From: Chamaelirium japonicum
Lineage: Eukaryota; Streptophyta; Magnoliopsida; Liliales; Melanthiaceae
NCBI GenBank assembly: GCA_947650365.1
Contig: OX393551.1
Coordinates: 8,152,041 to 8,216,040 of the forward strand
Length of the DNA: 64,000 bases
Direction: 5' to 3'
Below are positions 32,078 to 43,594 of this stretch, piece by piece. The position numbers and the translations under genes were made by a program. The notes under the pieces were generated by a model, which saw only the letters and a list, made by a program, of their open reading frames with translations, was not told where the DNA came from and made no database searches. Numbering within the stretch: the stretch's first letter is position 1; every line of letters starts with the position of its first letter.

Positions 32078-34790
32078 CTAGTTTCTATTGCTCGAGTAGG
32101 TGAACTTCTCCGTCATCAACAACTTTGCCATGATCTTGTACGCCGCCTGCGTCAGATGAATGCCGTCCCAGCTGATGCGTTTCGAAGGGTCGGGGCACAC
32201 CGTAGTCCCGGGATTGCCGCACATCTGTCTGACATCGAAGTTGTACTCCCCGCCGGTCCCACAACATGATTTAAGTAAGGAGTCCTTGTCGAATCCTGAT
32301 CAAAGATGTATATATTTGATGAAAATCATTTCAGAAACCAATCATAAGAAGGCCTACGCATAAATCATCTCTCGCTTAAAAAAAATTTCAGGATGGATAC
32401 TTACCATAGTTGACGGCATTGTGAAGTAGATACAAGAAGGATTCGTAGTAGTCGGCATACATGATGAGAACATGAGGGTACATCTGCCTCAGCCCCTCTA
32501 GTGCCTTTTGGAGTTGGGAGTTGTGGGACATTGCAAAAGAGTTTAAGCCTTTATGACACTTGTTCTCATCGTAGGCCATGGGATCGTTGCTAAATGTGGT
32601 GAGGTAGCTAGGCATGCATCCAATGGGAAAATTTCCGGGAACAAGTAGTTGAACAGCCCCAGCATCGATCAATTCCTGGATCAGATAACCCACACAAGAG
32701 AAACTTAATTTCAATAGAGGAGTGCCTTTTTTTTTTGTGTTTAACCAAGGGGGTTCCATTCATGGTACCCCAGACCCAGAAATAAAATCAATACAAGCCT
32801 GATCATCTTGGTTGAAGCAAACAGAGGAAGACTCTTCCCCAATTACAGACTAATAACAATCAGAAGAAACCAAATCAGCAATGATATCCGGTAAGACAAT
32901 AAGAGTGCCTAACCCTCCTACGCCTAATCCGAAGAAACCAAAACAGAGGAAGACTATTGTCATTTGTGGTTCCTTATGGTGGTGATGGGGATTTTTTATT
33001 CACTGTTACTTGTAATTTTTTGGAAATTAATAATAGATAAGCCGGGGGCTGCCTAACCCTCCCTCCAATTTTAGGAGGGATTCTCCAAAAAAAGAAAAAA
33101 GACAATTAGGAGTGCCATTTAAACAATGTAAAAACATATTATGTGACTTTTATTTGAATCCTAATGCAAATGTTAGCCACAAATACTCTCAAAATTCTAT
33201 CACTTCTACATCTAGTCATAATATTTCATACCAACCTAGCAAGAGCTAACAGCCATCGATCCCCTTAAGGCTACTAGAGAATGGTATGCCAAACAACAAG
33301 ACACCATCATGTAGGGAAAAAAAACGACAGGCTCCTATGTCTATAATGACGCATAATATATTAATGGACTAAAATGGGAATGCGAGTTAACAACAAATAC
33401 GCCAAAAGAGAATTATACAAGACTTGATGCATTGTTGAAGCATTATTAATCTGAAACTTAAGCAATGGTGAACAAAACATTTAATACCATTTATATTCTA
33501 GGAAGACACCAAGAGTTTTTGATAACAAGCACATGAAAAATTAACTTATTAATTCCAAATTTTAATTACATTAGGAACTTATTTGCATCAAAATAGCTTG
33601 CTATTAAAGCTTTAACAAAAGAACTGCTCTATCTTTCTTTTTTTATTACGTTTACAATAACAATAACATTTTCTCGTTCATATTTAGTAGAAGAAAAACT
33701 TACTTTAGCCGCACTTATTATGCGATCCACAACAAGCGGCACGTAGCTTGTCACCTCTTCCACAGACTTTCCTTGGATTAGAGCATAATTATAATCATTT
33801 CCTCCGATCTCTCCCATCAGAATAAGTGACTGCCCAAGCCTTCTATGGATGTCTACAATTTACCAAGAAATTACAACCAAATTATGAAAATGATTAGAAC
33901 ATGTTTAAGATAAGATCATATCGTAACGTCTACCTACTTACCAATAGAACGCTTCGCTTCTCTTTTAAGGATGTTGTTATCTGGTTGGTAGGAGCACTTG
34001 GAATTGAGATGGGACTTGAACCATTGAAGCTGAATGCTGAGAGAATTATTGGTATAAGGCATCAGAATGCCATTCTCTGCGAAGAAGGCATTGTCAAGTG
34101 CTGTGGCTCCGGCTACGGCAAAATTGACTCCTTGATCAAAGTTGGCAGTGGTGTCTAGATACGGATTAATGAATGAAAGATTGAAGGCCATGGCTGTGAT
34201 TCCAAAAGAAACCCAAAGATCAATACTCAATATTAGAATATGAATAATAAATATGCAAGAAAATATGAGATTTTACAACATTAATCAATGTAACTTTCCT
34301 TTATGCCAATAGACATTAAAAACTTTCATTGTTAAAGTATATACCATGCATCAAATTTATCTTGACCCTAAAATTTCGTTTAAAAATATAATTTTTAAGA
34401 AGTGGAGATAACCAACAATATCAACTACAAAACAGTTCATCCGTCCTTAACCGAATTTTTTTTTTTTTTTGGATAAAAGAGCATAAGGATCATACCGAAG
34501 TAATCGATCATTAGCAATCCGTCGGAGCATCGGCCAGTGGCTCTATGAAAAGTGGTCTCGCCATAGGGATAGCTGGTGATGACGCTGAAGGCACCGATAT
34601 CTCCTTGACGGATCAGGTTGCCGGTATCCGCAATGGAATCACCTAAGCTGTATATTGCTTTGATGGAATTTGGATCCAGTAGAGGGGAGAAGGGTCTGAT
34701 GCAGCTTCGATCCTGTTGAGCTTGGAAGGAGGAGGAGGACAACGGGAAGAGAAGAAGTAGCAAGAGAGAGAAGGGAAGGGAGAGCTTCAT
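32078..34790 (-). CDS. GDSL esterase/lipase, five exons, 394 aa
   Basis: Exons: 34790-34496, 34193-33942, 33852-33704, 32675-32405, 32295-32078. All borders are GT-AG and the phases agree, giving 1185 bp. The protein starts MKLSLPFSLLLLLLFPLSSS, a signal peptide for secretion. Block I is IYSLGDSIADTGN (nucleophile Ser in GDS), block II the VNFAVAGATALD region, block III GEIGGNDYNY (Asn), and block V SWDGIHLTQAAY (Asp and His). All catalytic residues are present and the length is typical of plant GDSL lipases, which hydrolyse acyl or acetyl esters in the apoplast. A longer frame extends past the ATG to 34946 but lies beyond the TATA-like element. Intron 3 (1028 bp) holds a retroposon. The substrate cannot be predicted. 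Confidence 0.93.
32727..33107 (-). mobile_element. Retroposon (LINE/SINE type) in GDSL intron 3
   Basis: 381 bp flanked by AGGAGTGCC at 32718-32726 and 33108-33116. An eleven-T run at the left border is the poly(A) tail of a minus-strand insertion. No coding domain is seen. It may be composite, because the right end is also A-rich on the plus strand. Confidence 0.7.
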
Positions 34791-34860
34791 GGCTGAGAAG
34801 AAGAGAGAGAAGGGAGAGCCCAGGGATGATGAGAGAGAGAACCAAGCATCGGTCCCTAGT

Positions 34861-34867
34861 ATAAATA
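34861..34867 (-). promoter_or_regulatory. TATA-like element of the GDSL gene
   Basis: On the minus strand it reads CTATTTATACT, about 70 bp upstream of the ATG. The plus strand at the same place reads the more canonical TATAAATAGG, so its use in this direction is uncertain. Confidence 0.4.
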
Positions 34868-34869
34868 GG

Positions 34870-36230
34870 CCGGCGGCGCGTAGGCTGTTCGTGCTGGGGT
34901 TTAACTCGGCTGGCGCTGAGTTTATCCAACCCGCTCTTCCCGCCATGCTGGCCTTTATCTCACAGTATTTGAACTTCTATCCAACTCAATCTTCTGTAGT
35001 CGCTATCCATCCCGAAACCCTCGTTGTGCTGATGCTGCGACTAGGGTTAGCTAGTTGATCCCGGTGGCTCGAAACCGGGGATGGTCGGTAGGTATTTGGG
35101 AGCTGAGGTTCCGCTTGGTATACTCCGGCGACGGATCGCCCACCGGCGGCCATGTTCGGGGAATGCCCAGGTAATGGATCTACCATATGGCTTTTTTAAA
35201 AAAAAAAAAAATTTTCGGTTTAAATTTCTGGAAGATTTGGTGGATGTCTGGGGCAGTCACAAAGTTATCCGAATTTATTGAAAAATCGCTGAATATTTGC
35301 ACGTTAACGGGTCTAAGAATAAACCGGCTAGTAATCTTTTGATTCGTCGGTTCTCATAATATTACCGAATAATCTTGAAACGTTGCGAACAATTCTTCGG
35401 AAACACATGAAACATCCTTAAACCTTCAAAAATTCTAAAAAAAGTCCTGAAAATACTAGACAATTCTGAGAAAAAATCTAGGATTTCTCGATTTTTCTCC
35501 GGATCTTTTTTGAATTTGTCCAAACTGAACCGAATTGAGCCCACCACCGAATTAGTGCCGAATCCGAACTTTGTTTCTATGGTATGAGAAGGTAGTCTGT
35601 GGACATTTGGCGGAAAAACTCTTGCCCTAAAAAAATGGACACCTCTTTTTTTCAACCACTCAAAGAATGCATTATCGAGGTCGGTTCTTAGTATTTGATT
35701 TTATGCCTCAATAGCCGTTTCTTGAAATGTGTCCCTTTTCTTGTATTTCCATGTTGCTAGCTTTATTTTGAGATTGAATTTATTGTTTAATCAGATACAT
35801 GCATTTCCCCTAAGTTTGAAAATTATTTATATGCGAGTATGTAGCTGCCCAGATCGAATCGTTTCTGATTACGGAAAATGATGCAATCTATATATTATCC
35901 GCAAAATATCTGGGTAAAATTACCTTTATCCCTTTCAAATTTATTTTTTCCATGGTGGATATATAGCCACTGATGTTAATTATGGTGACGATGGTTGAAT
36001 GATTGTTTAAAGTCTTTTTGTCCATGCAAACAGATCGAAGCATTCGACGAAGTAATGTTAGTCACTAGAGGACCTTCACATGCGAGAGGAATTAGGAAAG
36101 TAGGAAGTAGGGTCGAGACTGTGAGTTTAACTAAGAGTTTGACTCTGCTCCAGTAATAAAAGAGACCGTTAAGAGGCTGGAAGAGACGATACGTGCACGA
36201 TGTAGAATGAATAAATCACTTAAATAATTA
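34870..36230. other. Intergenic DNA, nothing recognised
   Basis: An AT-rich stretch (35.2-35.6 kb) with frames lacking domains; weakly similar AT-rich wording (TTCGGAATTATTC-like) recurs at 58.36-58.66 kb. Confidence 0.45.
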
Positions 36231-36232
36231 GC

Positions 36233-36405
36233 ACCGAATGTGAACATATGAGGTAGAAATCGTAAGTATTGCAATGAATGTCGACATACGAGGTAGAAAT
36301 CATAAGTACTGTAATGGATGTCAACATATAAAGTAGAAATCCTAAGTATTGCAAAGAATGCCACCATATGAGGTAGAAATCATACATATTGCAGCGAATA
36401 CCTAT
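36233..36405. repeat. Four copies of a 40-bp tandem repeat
   Basis: Units containing CATATGAGGTAGAAATC start near 36244, 36284, 36324 and 36364, each with several point changes. No coding meaning. Confidence 0.85.
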
Positions 36406-36736
36406 GATTGTGGAATTCACTAGAATTTTGGGGATAGATTGTAGATCAAAGACGATTATGTATCTGCATAGCATGCATAAAATACATGCTATGTGGAGCT
36501 CCATACCCATTCACAATAGAGAGATGTGATTCAAGTGTTACAAAGTATCATCTATGCTTGATTTAAGATTAGCCAGAGTTTTGCTAAAAATATACATCAT
36601 TTAATTAATATTTTCAATATTTCCATAATCCTGCAATATTTCCAAGTTGTTGAACTACCTCCGTGTAATATTTCCATATATTAGAATGTTGAAATACTAG
36701 TTGAAATAAAAAATTTTGTCCCTTGCTCCTAACTCA

Positions 36737-36982
36737 TCAGATCCAGGCTAATGAATGTCCTTGCGCTTGCTCTCCCAGACCAGCAAAGTACAGGGGGGGG
36801 GGCGGGGTTGGCACGGGGTGGCTACAGGGAGCACAGGGGGGGCCGGGGGTGGCTACAGGAGCAGAGGAGGGGGCGGAGTAGTCGTGGGGACCGGAAAAGG
36901 AGGCCGAAGGAGGTGCCGGTGTCGGAGAAGATCCGTCGTCGTCGCCTTCGCCGCGGATCAAAACCCTAGAGCTCTAATACCA
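36737..36982 (-). pseudogene. Copia gag N-terminus with primer-binding site
   Basis: On the minus strand, TGGTATTAGAGC (at about 36981-36970) matches the common copia initiator-Met tRNA primer site. It directly follows an LTR end (CTCCTAACA). A short proline-rich frame then runs to 36737 (GDDDGSSPTPAPPSAS) and stops. The rest of the element is absent. Confidence 0.55.
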
Positions 36983-37011
36983 TGTTAGGAGATGACGGCT
37001 AGGGTTTGGAG

Positions 37012-37702
37012 CTAGGAAGCACTGACACTTCTCCAGACCCCTCGTACCCGTGTCAGACAGTGACACTCGCCGGACACTCATCGGACATGCACCGGACAAA
37101 CATGTACCGTGTCCCACGTGCTTCCAGGACCCGGACACAGTCGGACACTCACCAAACACTCGTCGGACACGTACCGGACAGGGCAGGTTGACGGGCTGTT
37201 CGATATAGGGTCGGGTCACAAGCTGCCTCAGAGGATCAGATACGTTAAATCCAAAACTGAATCACAGCCATTCTTTTGCTCGTCATTTAGGCCCTAGTAT
37301 AATTCACTTGTCAAGCTGGTTGTAACAGACAGTTACGATTCAGTTTTGGCTTTAACCTATCTGATCCTCTGAGGTTTCAGGTAGGTTGAATCCAAAACTT
37401 AAACACAGCCGTTCTTTTCCATACTATTTAGGGTTATATGTGATTCACCAATCAGGCTGGGTGTAACTAACGGTTGTCATTCAATATGTGCATTAAATTT
37501 TTATTTTAGATGTTTTCTATGAGATTTTTTCGGTTATTGAAATATATATGAATTATGAACACACATAAAATATAAATAAAAAATATTACTTTATTTTGCC
37601 GTAACCCCATCGTACCCGTGTCCTCTTTTTTTAGGATTTACCGTGTCGGCGTACCCGTGTCGTGTCGTAACCGTGTCCCCGTACCAGTGTCAGTGCTTCT
37701 TA
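37012..37702. mobile_element. Non-autonomous Mutator-like element, 9-bp TSD
   Basis: 691 bp bordered by the exact 9-bp duplication GGTTTGGAG (37003-37011 and 37703-37711). Terminal inverted repeats share AAGCACTGACACT near both ends. Interior short repeats contain CGGACACTC. A fold-back MITE sits inside. The 9-bp duplication and terminal repeats point to the Mutator superfamily. No transposase is encoded. Confidence 0.75.
37226..37374. mobile_element. 149-bp fold-back MITE nested in the Mutator-like element
   Basis: Terminal inverted repeats of about 38 bp with two mismatches: CCTCAGAGGATCAGATACGT at the left against CCTCAGAGGATCAGATAGGT read inverted from the right. No clear target duplication, and superfamily not assigned. 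Similar wording (GTTGAATCCAAAACTTAAAC) follows at 37385, suggesting a second partial copy. Confidence 0.8.
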
Positions 37703-38264
37703 GGTTTGGAGAGAAAGGAATACATCCTTCATTGAGGGACAAGCCCAATATATATGTACATCAATGCATCTACAACCCTGCCCGACTGTACATAAAACCT
37801 GACCCATCTCTATACATTAACATGGACGTTATGAGTTCCAACCAAAATCAAGCTATTCTTATGGAAATTGTGTCATGGAGCCTTACCTACTGCTGAGTCG
37901 CTTTGAGAAGGCGGCGATTAATGTTGCCGTAGCTAAATCAATATGGGGCCAGTTGTCCCCTACAATGGGTAAACGGATGGGCATGGGCATTGTGGTTTTT
38001 GTGGAAGGCAAGATGTGCTAAATTGTTGGTGTGATTTACTTAGAGAGAGAAAAAATTAATGATTTTTCTAATTGATATCAAATAACCATTAAATGCTCAT
38101 TATGCTATTGAATGTGTATTATCATCTTTACAATAGATTTTTAATAGGATATCTGAGACAAAGCCGTGTCCACACATGGGAGAAGGATTCTGGCTCTTCA
38201 AAAGAGTTCCACGTATCATAATATAGGAGAGAGGCTTCCATTTTAGTATTATACTATTAGATAC

Positions 38265-38615
38265 TATTAGATGTTGGCTATTTTGGCTGTTCTGGATGAG
38301 CTTTTCGTCGGGTGTTCGGAGGTGGCTATACTTACTGATTCCAAACAGGCCATGGATGGGCTATTGTGTGGGAAAGGGATATCAGAACCAGTGCTCAACA
38401 CAGCTCTCTCCTATCAGATGCTAAATTCTAAGGTGGAGCATTCTTCCCTCCAGTGGATACCAAGGTCCTAGAATAGTTGTGCTCATTAGTTAGCAAATAG
38501 AGTAAAGCTTCTAGGGATGGAGGGTTATTGGCAAGAGTTTCCTATTGAAGTTCACTGTCTCATGTATGAAGACTTTATGGTCATGGCATCATGACCATGC
38601 CCATTGTACCAAAAA
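38265..38615 (+). pseudogene. LINE (L1) 3' end: RNase H remnant and poly(A)
   Basis: The translation LAILAVLDELF, VAILTDSKQAMDGL and VEHSSLQWIPRS, followed by an interrupted CAH-LANRVKLLG, matches the RNase H domain at the end of plant L1 elements. An A-run (about 38611-38618) follows. Everything upstream is lost. Confidence 0.6.
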
Positions 38616-38869
38616 AAAGTTTATTTATGGTAGTAGTGAAAACTTCTACAACCAACACTAGATTGGAATTGTAATGTTTGCTGTAAAACACATGGGAATT
38701 GCTGTGGTAGATGAATTCACTCTAGATTCAAATCTCAATATTTTTTGAGTCTAAGGATTGTGCATGAACTTCATTCGATTGCTAAATTGCTCCATGTTAA
38801 ATTCAGATTCGTGTTAATTTTATAGTTGAATAGTCCATTTTTGAATTTTTTTGCGGTCCATATAGGTTC

Positions 38870-39282
38870 GTCCTTTTTTTTTTTTTGACATTGACTGGCC
38901 AGTGTCAGAAAACCTTTCGGGCAATGGACCCACTTCGGGTTGGACTCACTCGAAAGTATCCCTACGCACTCCTGGATAACTCGAGAGGGGGGGAGTTGAA
39001 CCCACAACCTCCTCACCAGAGCATCAATTGCTTATACCCACCAGGGGATAGGAGGGTTGGCAATCAACTGATGCTTGGGTGAGGAGGTTGTGTGTTCGAC
39101 TCCTCCCGCTCTTGATTTACTTAGGATTGCGGTGGGAAATTCCAAGTGGGTCAGACTTCACTCCAGGAGGGATTAGTCCGAGCCCAAAATGGACCATCGC
39201 CCGAACGGTTTTGGGACACCCGCCACTCTCAAAACAAAAAAGAGCATTAGTTTCTTAACAACTCCCCTATCCCCTGGTGGGT
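38870..39282 (-). mobile_element. SINE (minus) split by a second SINE
   Basis: Flanked by CATATAGGTTC at 38859-38869 and 39283-39293, with a T run (poly(A) tail) at its left end. On the minus strand it contains GGTTGTGGGTTCAACTCC, like the pol III B box of a tRNA-derived SINE. The 5' part (39282-39241) and 3' part (39034-38870) are separated by the SINE at 39035-39240. Confidence 0.7.
39035..39240 (+). mobile_element. SINE (plus) inserted in a SINE
   Basis: 206 bp ending in AAAACAAAAAA, with target duplications AGAGCATCAATTGCTTA (39018-39034) and AGAGCATTAGTTTCTTA (39241-39257), four mismatches. It contains GGTTGTGTGTTCGACTCC (B box-like) and belongs to the same family as its host SINE (shared ACCAGGGGATAGG and GGTGAGGAGGTTGTG). 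Confidence 0.75.
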
Positions 39283-39494
39283 CATATAGGTTCCTATTGC
39301 TCAAATAAAGTCTAGGTTTGACAAATCTGATGACAATAGGATTGAGGAGCTTTCAAACTCCTCAATCCTCAATCCTACTCCTCAATCCTATTCCTATTAG
39401 TCTCATGGGTAGATCAATGGATCAACCCAAATTCCTATTAGATTTTTGGATAATCGTGTGAAGGGAGTTTTTTTGTATGTTATGGTTTTCACAG

Positions 39495-39660
39495 GACCAA
39501 ACATTTTGTTACTAGATTTCTTGCTTATCTTGGAACTTGGAAGAGTGCATTGGAAATATTTGAAGTAGGTCTGTAGGTACTTCAAGGGAAGTTTCAAGCT
39601 GTGCTTGATTTTTGGGGATCAAAAAATATTTGGAATCTTACGTATGCCGATATTGGGGGA
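39495..39660 (+). pseudogene. Copia RT/RNase H scrap
   Basis: Wording such as RVHWKYLK and VCRYFKGSFKLCLIF resembles the copia segment before RNase H (family form: HW..K.ILRYLKGT...L.F). Very short and broken. A related scrap is at 41040. Confidence 0.5.
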
Positions 39661-39729
39661 AAAAAAAAAGGAATCTTTGCATATGCCGACATTGACAATC
39701 CTAATTAAAGGTGCTCTATGTGCAAGCGG

Positions 39730-41030
39730 GTGTTAAGAATAGTCCCATATTGGTAAAGGGATGGGAATTTCATGTCTTCATATACCGTTGCCCTCTCCCT
39801 CTCATCACCGGATTTTACCTAGCTTTCTTTTGAGAGAGATCACTCGTTGAGTCTTCGCATTCAATCACATGCAACGGTCTTTCGATGCATGGTATGGTCA
39901 TCGTACCAAGTTCAGGTTTGCTAACATGATGGATTCATGAAGCTTGTTTTCCTGCACAGGCAGCTAATGGACAAAATTACCCATTTGAATTAGGAAATAC
40001 ATAGTCCGTTAGAAGATCCGGTGATTCATCCAAAATATCATACCGCAATTCTTGGTTCATCGAGGAGATATTTTGGGAGCATTAGACACAACAATAATGA
40101 ATCATTGTCTTCTTGAGTTAAGCTTTTTTCTTTTGTTCTCTTTTCTTTTTTTTTTTGTACCGCAATGGTTGAATTCAAAGTTACCAAGTCGGAAGCCGGG
40201 GAAAATTCGGCTAGGGAAGAAGTTGAAAAAATTGGGGAAAAGTCGGGAAAATTAGGAAAGAGTCAAGGAAACAAATGGTTGAAGTTTTTAAAAAATATAT
40301 AAAGATGTTCTAATAAATTTTTTTAGCAGTATACGACAGGATTAAAACACGATTAATTGGGATTAAACCTTGCAAATCGGGATTGAAACACAAAAATCAT
40401 GATTTTTTTAAAGAATCAAAAAAGGTTGTGTAGTAAACACCACAACAATAAGTCGCGTTTTAAACACGTTTTTTTTCAAAATTACACCCGACTTGGTAAC
40501 ATGGGTTAAATCAATGTTGTTCAATTATTATGCTTACGAAGTCGTTTCAAATATCAAAATTGGCTACATTAGAAATGTTAATGTATTATTAGGATTATGG
40601 TAATGACATCAGGTTAAAGTTCGGGTTGGAGAATAGGCAAGGTAAAGGATTAGGGTTAGGCCATCTGGTAGCTTGCCCTCTTGCTGCTTTTCTTCTCTCT
40701 TGCATTAACAAGAGTCATTGGGCTGTTTTAATGCATCTCTTCGATCGGTAGCATCTAAGCACTAAATTGGTGAAACCAGCGGTACCCTCCACCGAAAATA
40801 CACAGAGAGAACATTGTTGTGACCCCCGGCCTCTTTCTCGTTCTATCTTTAAATTTAAAGTCCTTTATTACATCCTTAATCCAAGTTCTCAAGATTGCTA
40901 CTAGAGTCTGAGCAGATCAGTGGTCAACCCCTAGAACACTAAGTAGTATAGGAAGAGGTGGCAACTATTATTAACTCATCTGTAGAAGGGATTTTTTCTT
41001 TTTTTCTTTCTCTTTTACACGACCAAACAT
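39730..41030. other. Non-coding DNA, possible copia LTR fragment
   Basis: TGTTAAGAATAGTCCCATAT at 39740 looks like a copia LTR start, but no second copy or end was found. The rest is AT-rich with no coding signal. Confidence 0.35.
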
Positions 41031-41034
41031 TTCT

Positions 41035-41290
41035 CGTGCAGTTGGTGTAGCCACTGGATTTTTTGCTAGTCCTAGAGGAGATCATTGGGAATATCTGAAG
41101 AGGGTTTATAAGTATTTAAAGGGTAGTTGCAAGCTATGTTGGAGTTTTAGGAGCTCAACACCATTATTTGAAAACTTTGCAGATTTGACATTGCTAGTGA
41201 TCTTGGTCATAGGTCTGCCTCTTGGTGTTTATTTTCTTGTGTAGAGGAAAAACCTAGCTACTTCATGGCATTCTAAACCACATAAGAGGA
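41035..41290 (+). pseudogene. Copia RNase H scrap
   Basis: The translation VGVATGFFASPRGDHWEYLK, RVYKYLKGSCKLCWSF and later ATSWHSKPHKRI follows the order of copia RT-RNase H (SR.MA.P...HW..., SWRSKLQ). Stops and lost residues show it is dead. Confidence 0.6.
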
Positions 41291-41667
41291 TTGTTTTTTT
41301 GGGGAAGTTCGACATAAGTCCATTTGGAGAGATGACTTTTAGTTGCAGGACACGTACTTTAATTTTGAAATATAGCTCGAGTATCTCCTGACGAATATAT
41401 ACACTTTCTGAAGACGAATGTATACTTGTAGGGTCCTTAGTTAATAGAGCAAATTATGGTGTCCTGCGGCTAATATTGCAAAATAGTTAAGGACCTATAC
41501 CTAATTTGCCGTTGTTTTTTTCTCCTAGAGGTGAGTTTGGAGGAAGAAAGGTATATGATTAATCTTTTAACAGTTAGGATGCTAAAGAATTCAGTGTCAC
41601 ATATCATACCCGCACAGAGCACCCTGTTGTCAACCGTTGGTTATGCGATGCGATTTTTTTTGTTTTT

Positions 41668-41670
<3 letters not shown>

Positions 41671-41721
<51 letters not shown>
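41671..41721. repeat. (GA)n microsatellite
   Basis: A GA array of about 50 bp. Confidence 0.95.
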
Positions 41722-41723
<2 letters not shown>

Positions 41724-42458
41724 ATCAAGGAAGAATTACTAATTCTTCAAAAAAAGAAATTACAAAGGCTCAAGCCCAACAGTAACCTGGAAACTCCATT
41801 GGCCAATTGTCTAGGCACTCAAGAAGCGCTAACTACTAGTAGATAGTACGAACTCCAGAAACTTAGTAATCTAAGATTCTCCTTCGATGTGATTAAAAAC
41901 AGATGATGCAACTAGATGAGAATTACTCAGTTCCAAGGAAAAGCTTAAGCTCTGGAAGGAGGTAGCTGATAGAACTCTAATTGGGATGATCATTGGGTTG
42001 GTTTTCCTCCCCCATGACGCTAGAGGAGATCATGTAGCCCTTAGGCTAGACATGAGCATCATGGGTTTGGGACCATGCGAGAATGTCTACTGAAACCCTT
42101 GTGATTAAGAGGGACCATAGTTGTAGCCTGTTGCATGTGGTTAGTTTGGGGAGCTCTAAAAATAGAGCCTGAACGAAGACACAAAAGGAGAGTAAAGAAA
42201 GGTTTCTTGTGAATATTTGGAATTCCTTTGGGTTTGATTTCTTCTTATATACATACCATGGCCTTCAAATCCAATCGTATTGGGTGTCTCAATGAGGTTC
42301 AGTTTTTTTGCCAACTGGCTATTTAGAAAATTTCAGTGTGATGAGGAATAGGGGGTTGATTAAACCTTGAATAGGTACACTTTACATTTTCTCCAAAGTC
42401 TATAATAATACCTCAAGTTCTAGGCAAAAACCTTGAACGAACATTGTATTTTTTCATG

Positions 42459-42484
42459 TTTGAGGTAGGAAAGTTCATGCATTT

Positions 42485-42519
<35 letters not shown>

Positions 42520-42928
42520 GTATTCAAATGTTGCAATTGGTTCCTAATAGCAGAGGTTAAGGAGTAGAAGGTATTAAGTAGGCATCCATTAATCATCAAA
42601 GCATATCAAATTAGAAGCTAACCCACAACCTAATTATTGGGTAGACTTGGCATAAAATTTACAAGATGGCAGGCTGATGAGAGGAGAAAGAAACACAAAG
42701 GAACAAAGGCCTTTTTGCCTTCTTTGCTTCCATCTGAATCTCCAGAGATGAACCATGAGCTACCCTTCAATACTCACATGGACTGCACTTTTTCAGCCCT
42801 TGTTTCACTGGCTCTTTAGACACCTGACTTATCCTGCAAAGCAAATTAAAATGTCCCACTAAAATGTCTCACTAAAAACCCATTAAAATGTATTCCTTCA
42901 TGTTTAAGGTAGGAAAGTTCATGCATTT

Positions 42929-42972
<44 letters not shown>
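42459..42972. repeat. Duplicated motif with (CT)n tracts
   Basis: GAGGTAGGAAAGTTCATGCA with CT arrays occurs at about 42462-42517 and, with AAGGTAGGAAAG, at about 42904-42972. The stretch from 41720 to 43590 otherwise shows no gene. Confidence 0.8.
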
Positions 42973-42974
<2 letters not shown>

Positions 42975-43594
42975 CCCACATAAGGAGGAAACAAAAAAAT
43001 TAGTAAATACATTTTAGAATCAAATTATCCTTTTTACTTGGTTGACATGTACTAATAAATAACCAAATGCTCGAAGTTTCGTTCATGATCCCGCATGGAG
43101 TTAAGATTTTGATAATATCAGGATTTCTTTTATAGTTTTGATCCAAGTTTTGATGGTATTGATTTCAAAACTGTTTATAAAGTTCCACAATTCAGAAAAA
43201 ACGTAAAATAAAGAGTAATAAGAAAGTTTTAAAAAATATTCGATGCTATTTTGTGTATAACATACATATATCTTAGGGCCTTTTAGTCTAAGGCCATTCT
43301 AAGTACTAAACCTATATTTCGATAACCCTTGTTGATTAAGAGTCATTTTACGTTAAGCCCCTCCGTAACTTATTTTTTTTAAATGTCTATTTTATCTGTA
43401 AAGAATTATTTCCATAAGTTAGAGTAAGAATTTAGTAAATAAATAAGCTTACCAGAGAGAATGCAGCAAAAATCCTCGATTGATAGTCATACGCCTTGAT
43501 GATTTCCAATTTGAGGCATATTCGTTTAGGACTCAATTTCCGATGGAATCCTTTTACGAGTTCATGAGCTAACATAATATTATCTTCAATCTTC

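Larger units (their letters stand above)
36983..37900 (-). repeat. Copia LTR (minus), split by a Mutator-like element
   Basis: LTR sequence occupies 36983-37011 and resumes at 37712 (AGAAAGGAATACATCCTTC). If the inserted element and one copy of its 9-bp duplication are removed, the wording GGGTTTGGAGAGAAAGGAAT reads through. The far (5') end of the LTR could not be fixed; 37900 is approximate. Confidence 0.55.

Noticed and set aside
34437..34946. Longer start for the GDSL protein (MAGRAGWINSA...)
   Set aside because: It would extend past the TATA-like element and destroy the signal peptide position; the MKLSLPF start fits the family.
39063..39110. tRNA gene at the GTTCGACTCC motif
   Set aside because: A B box-like motif is present, but no cloverleaf or acceptor stem could be found; it is the head of a SINE.
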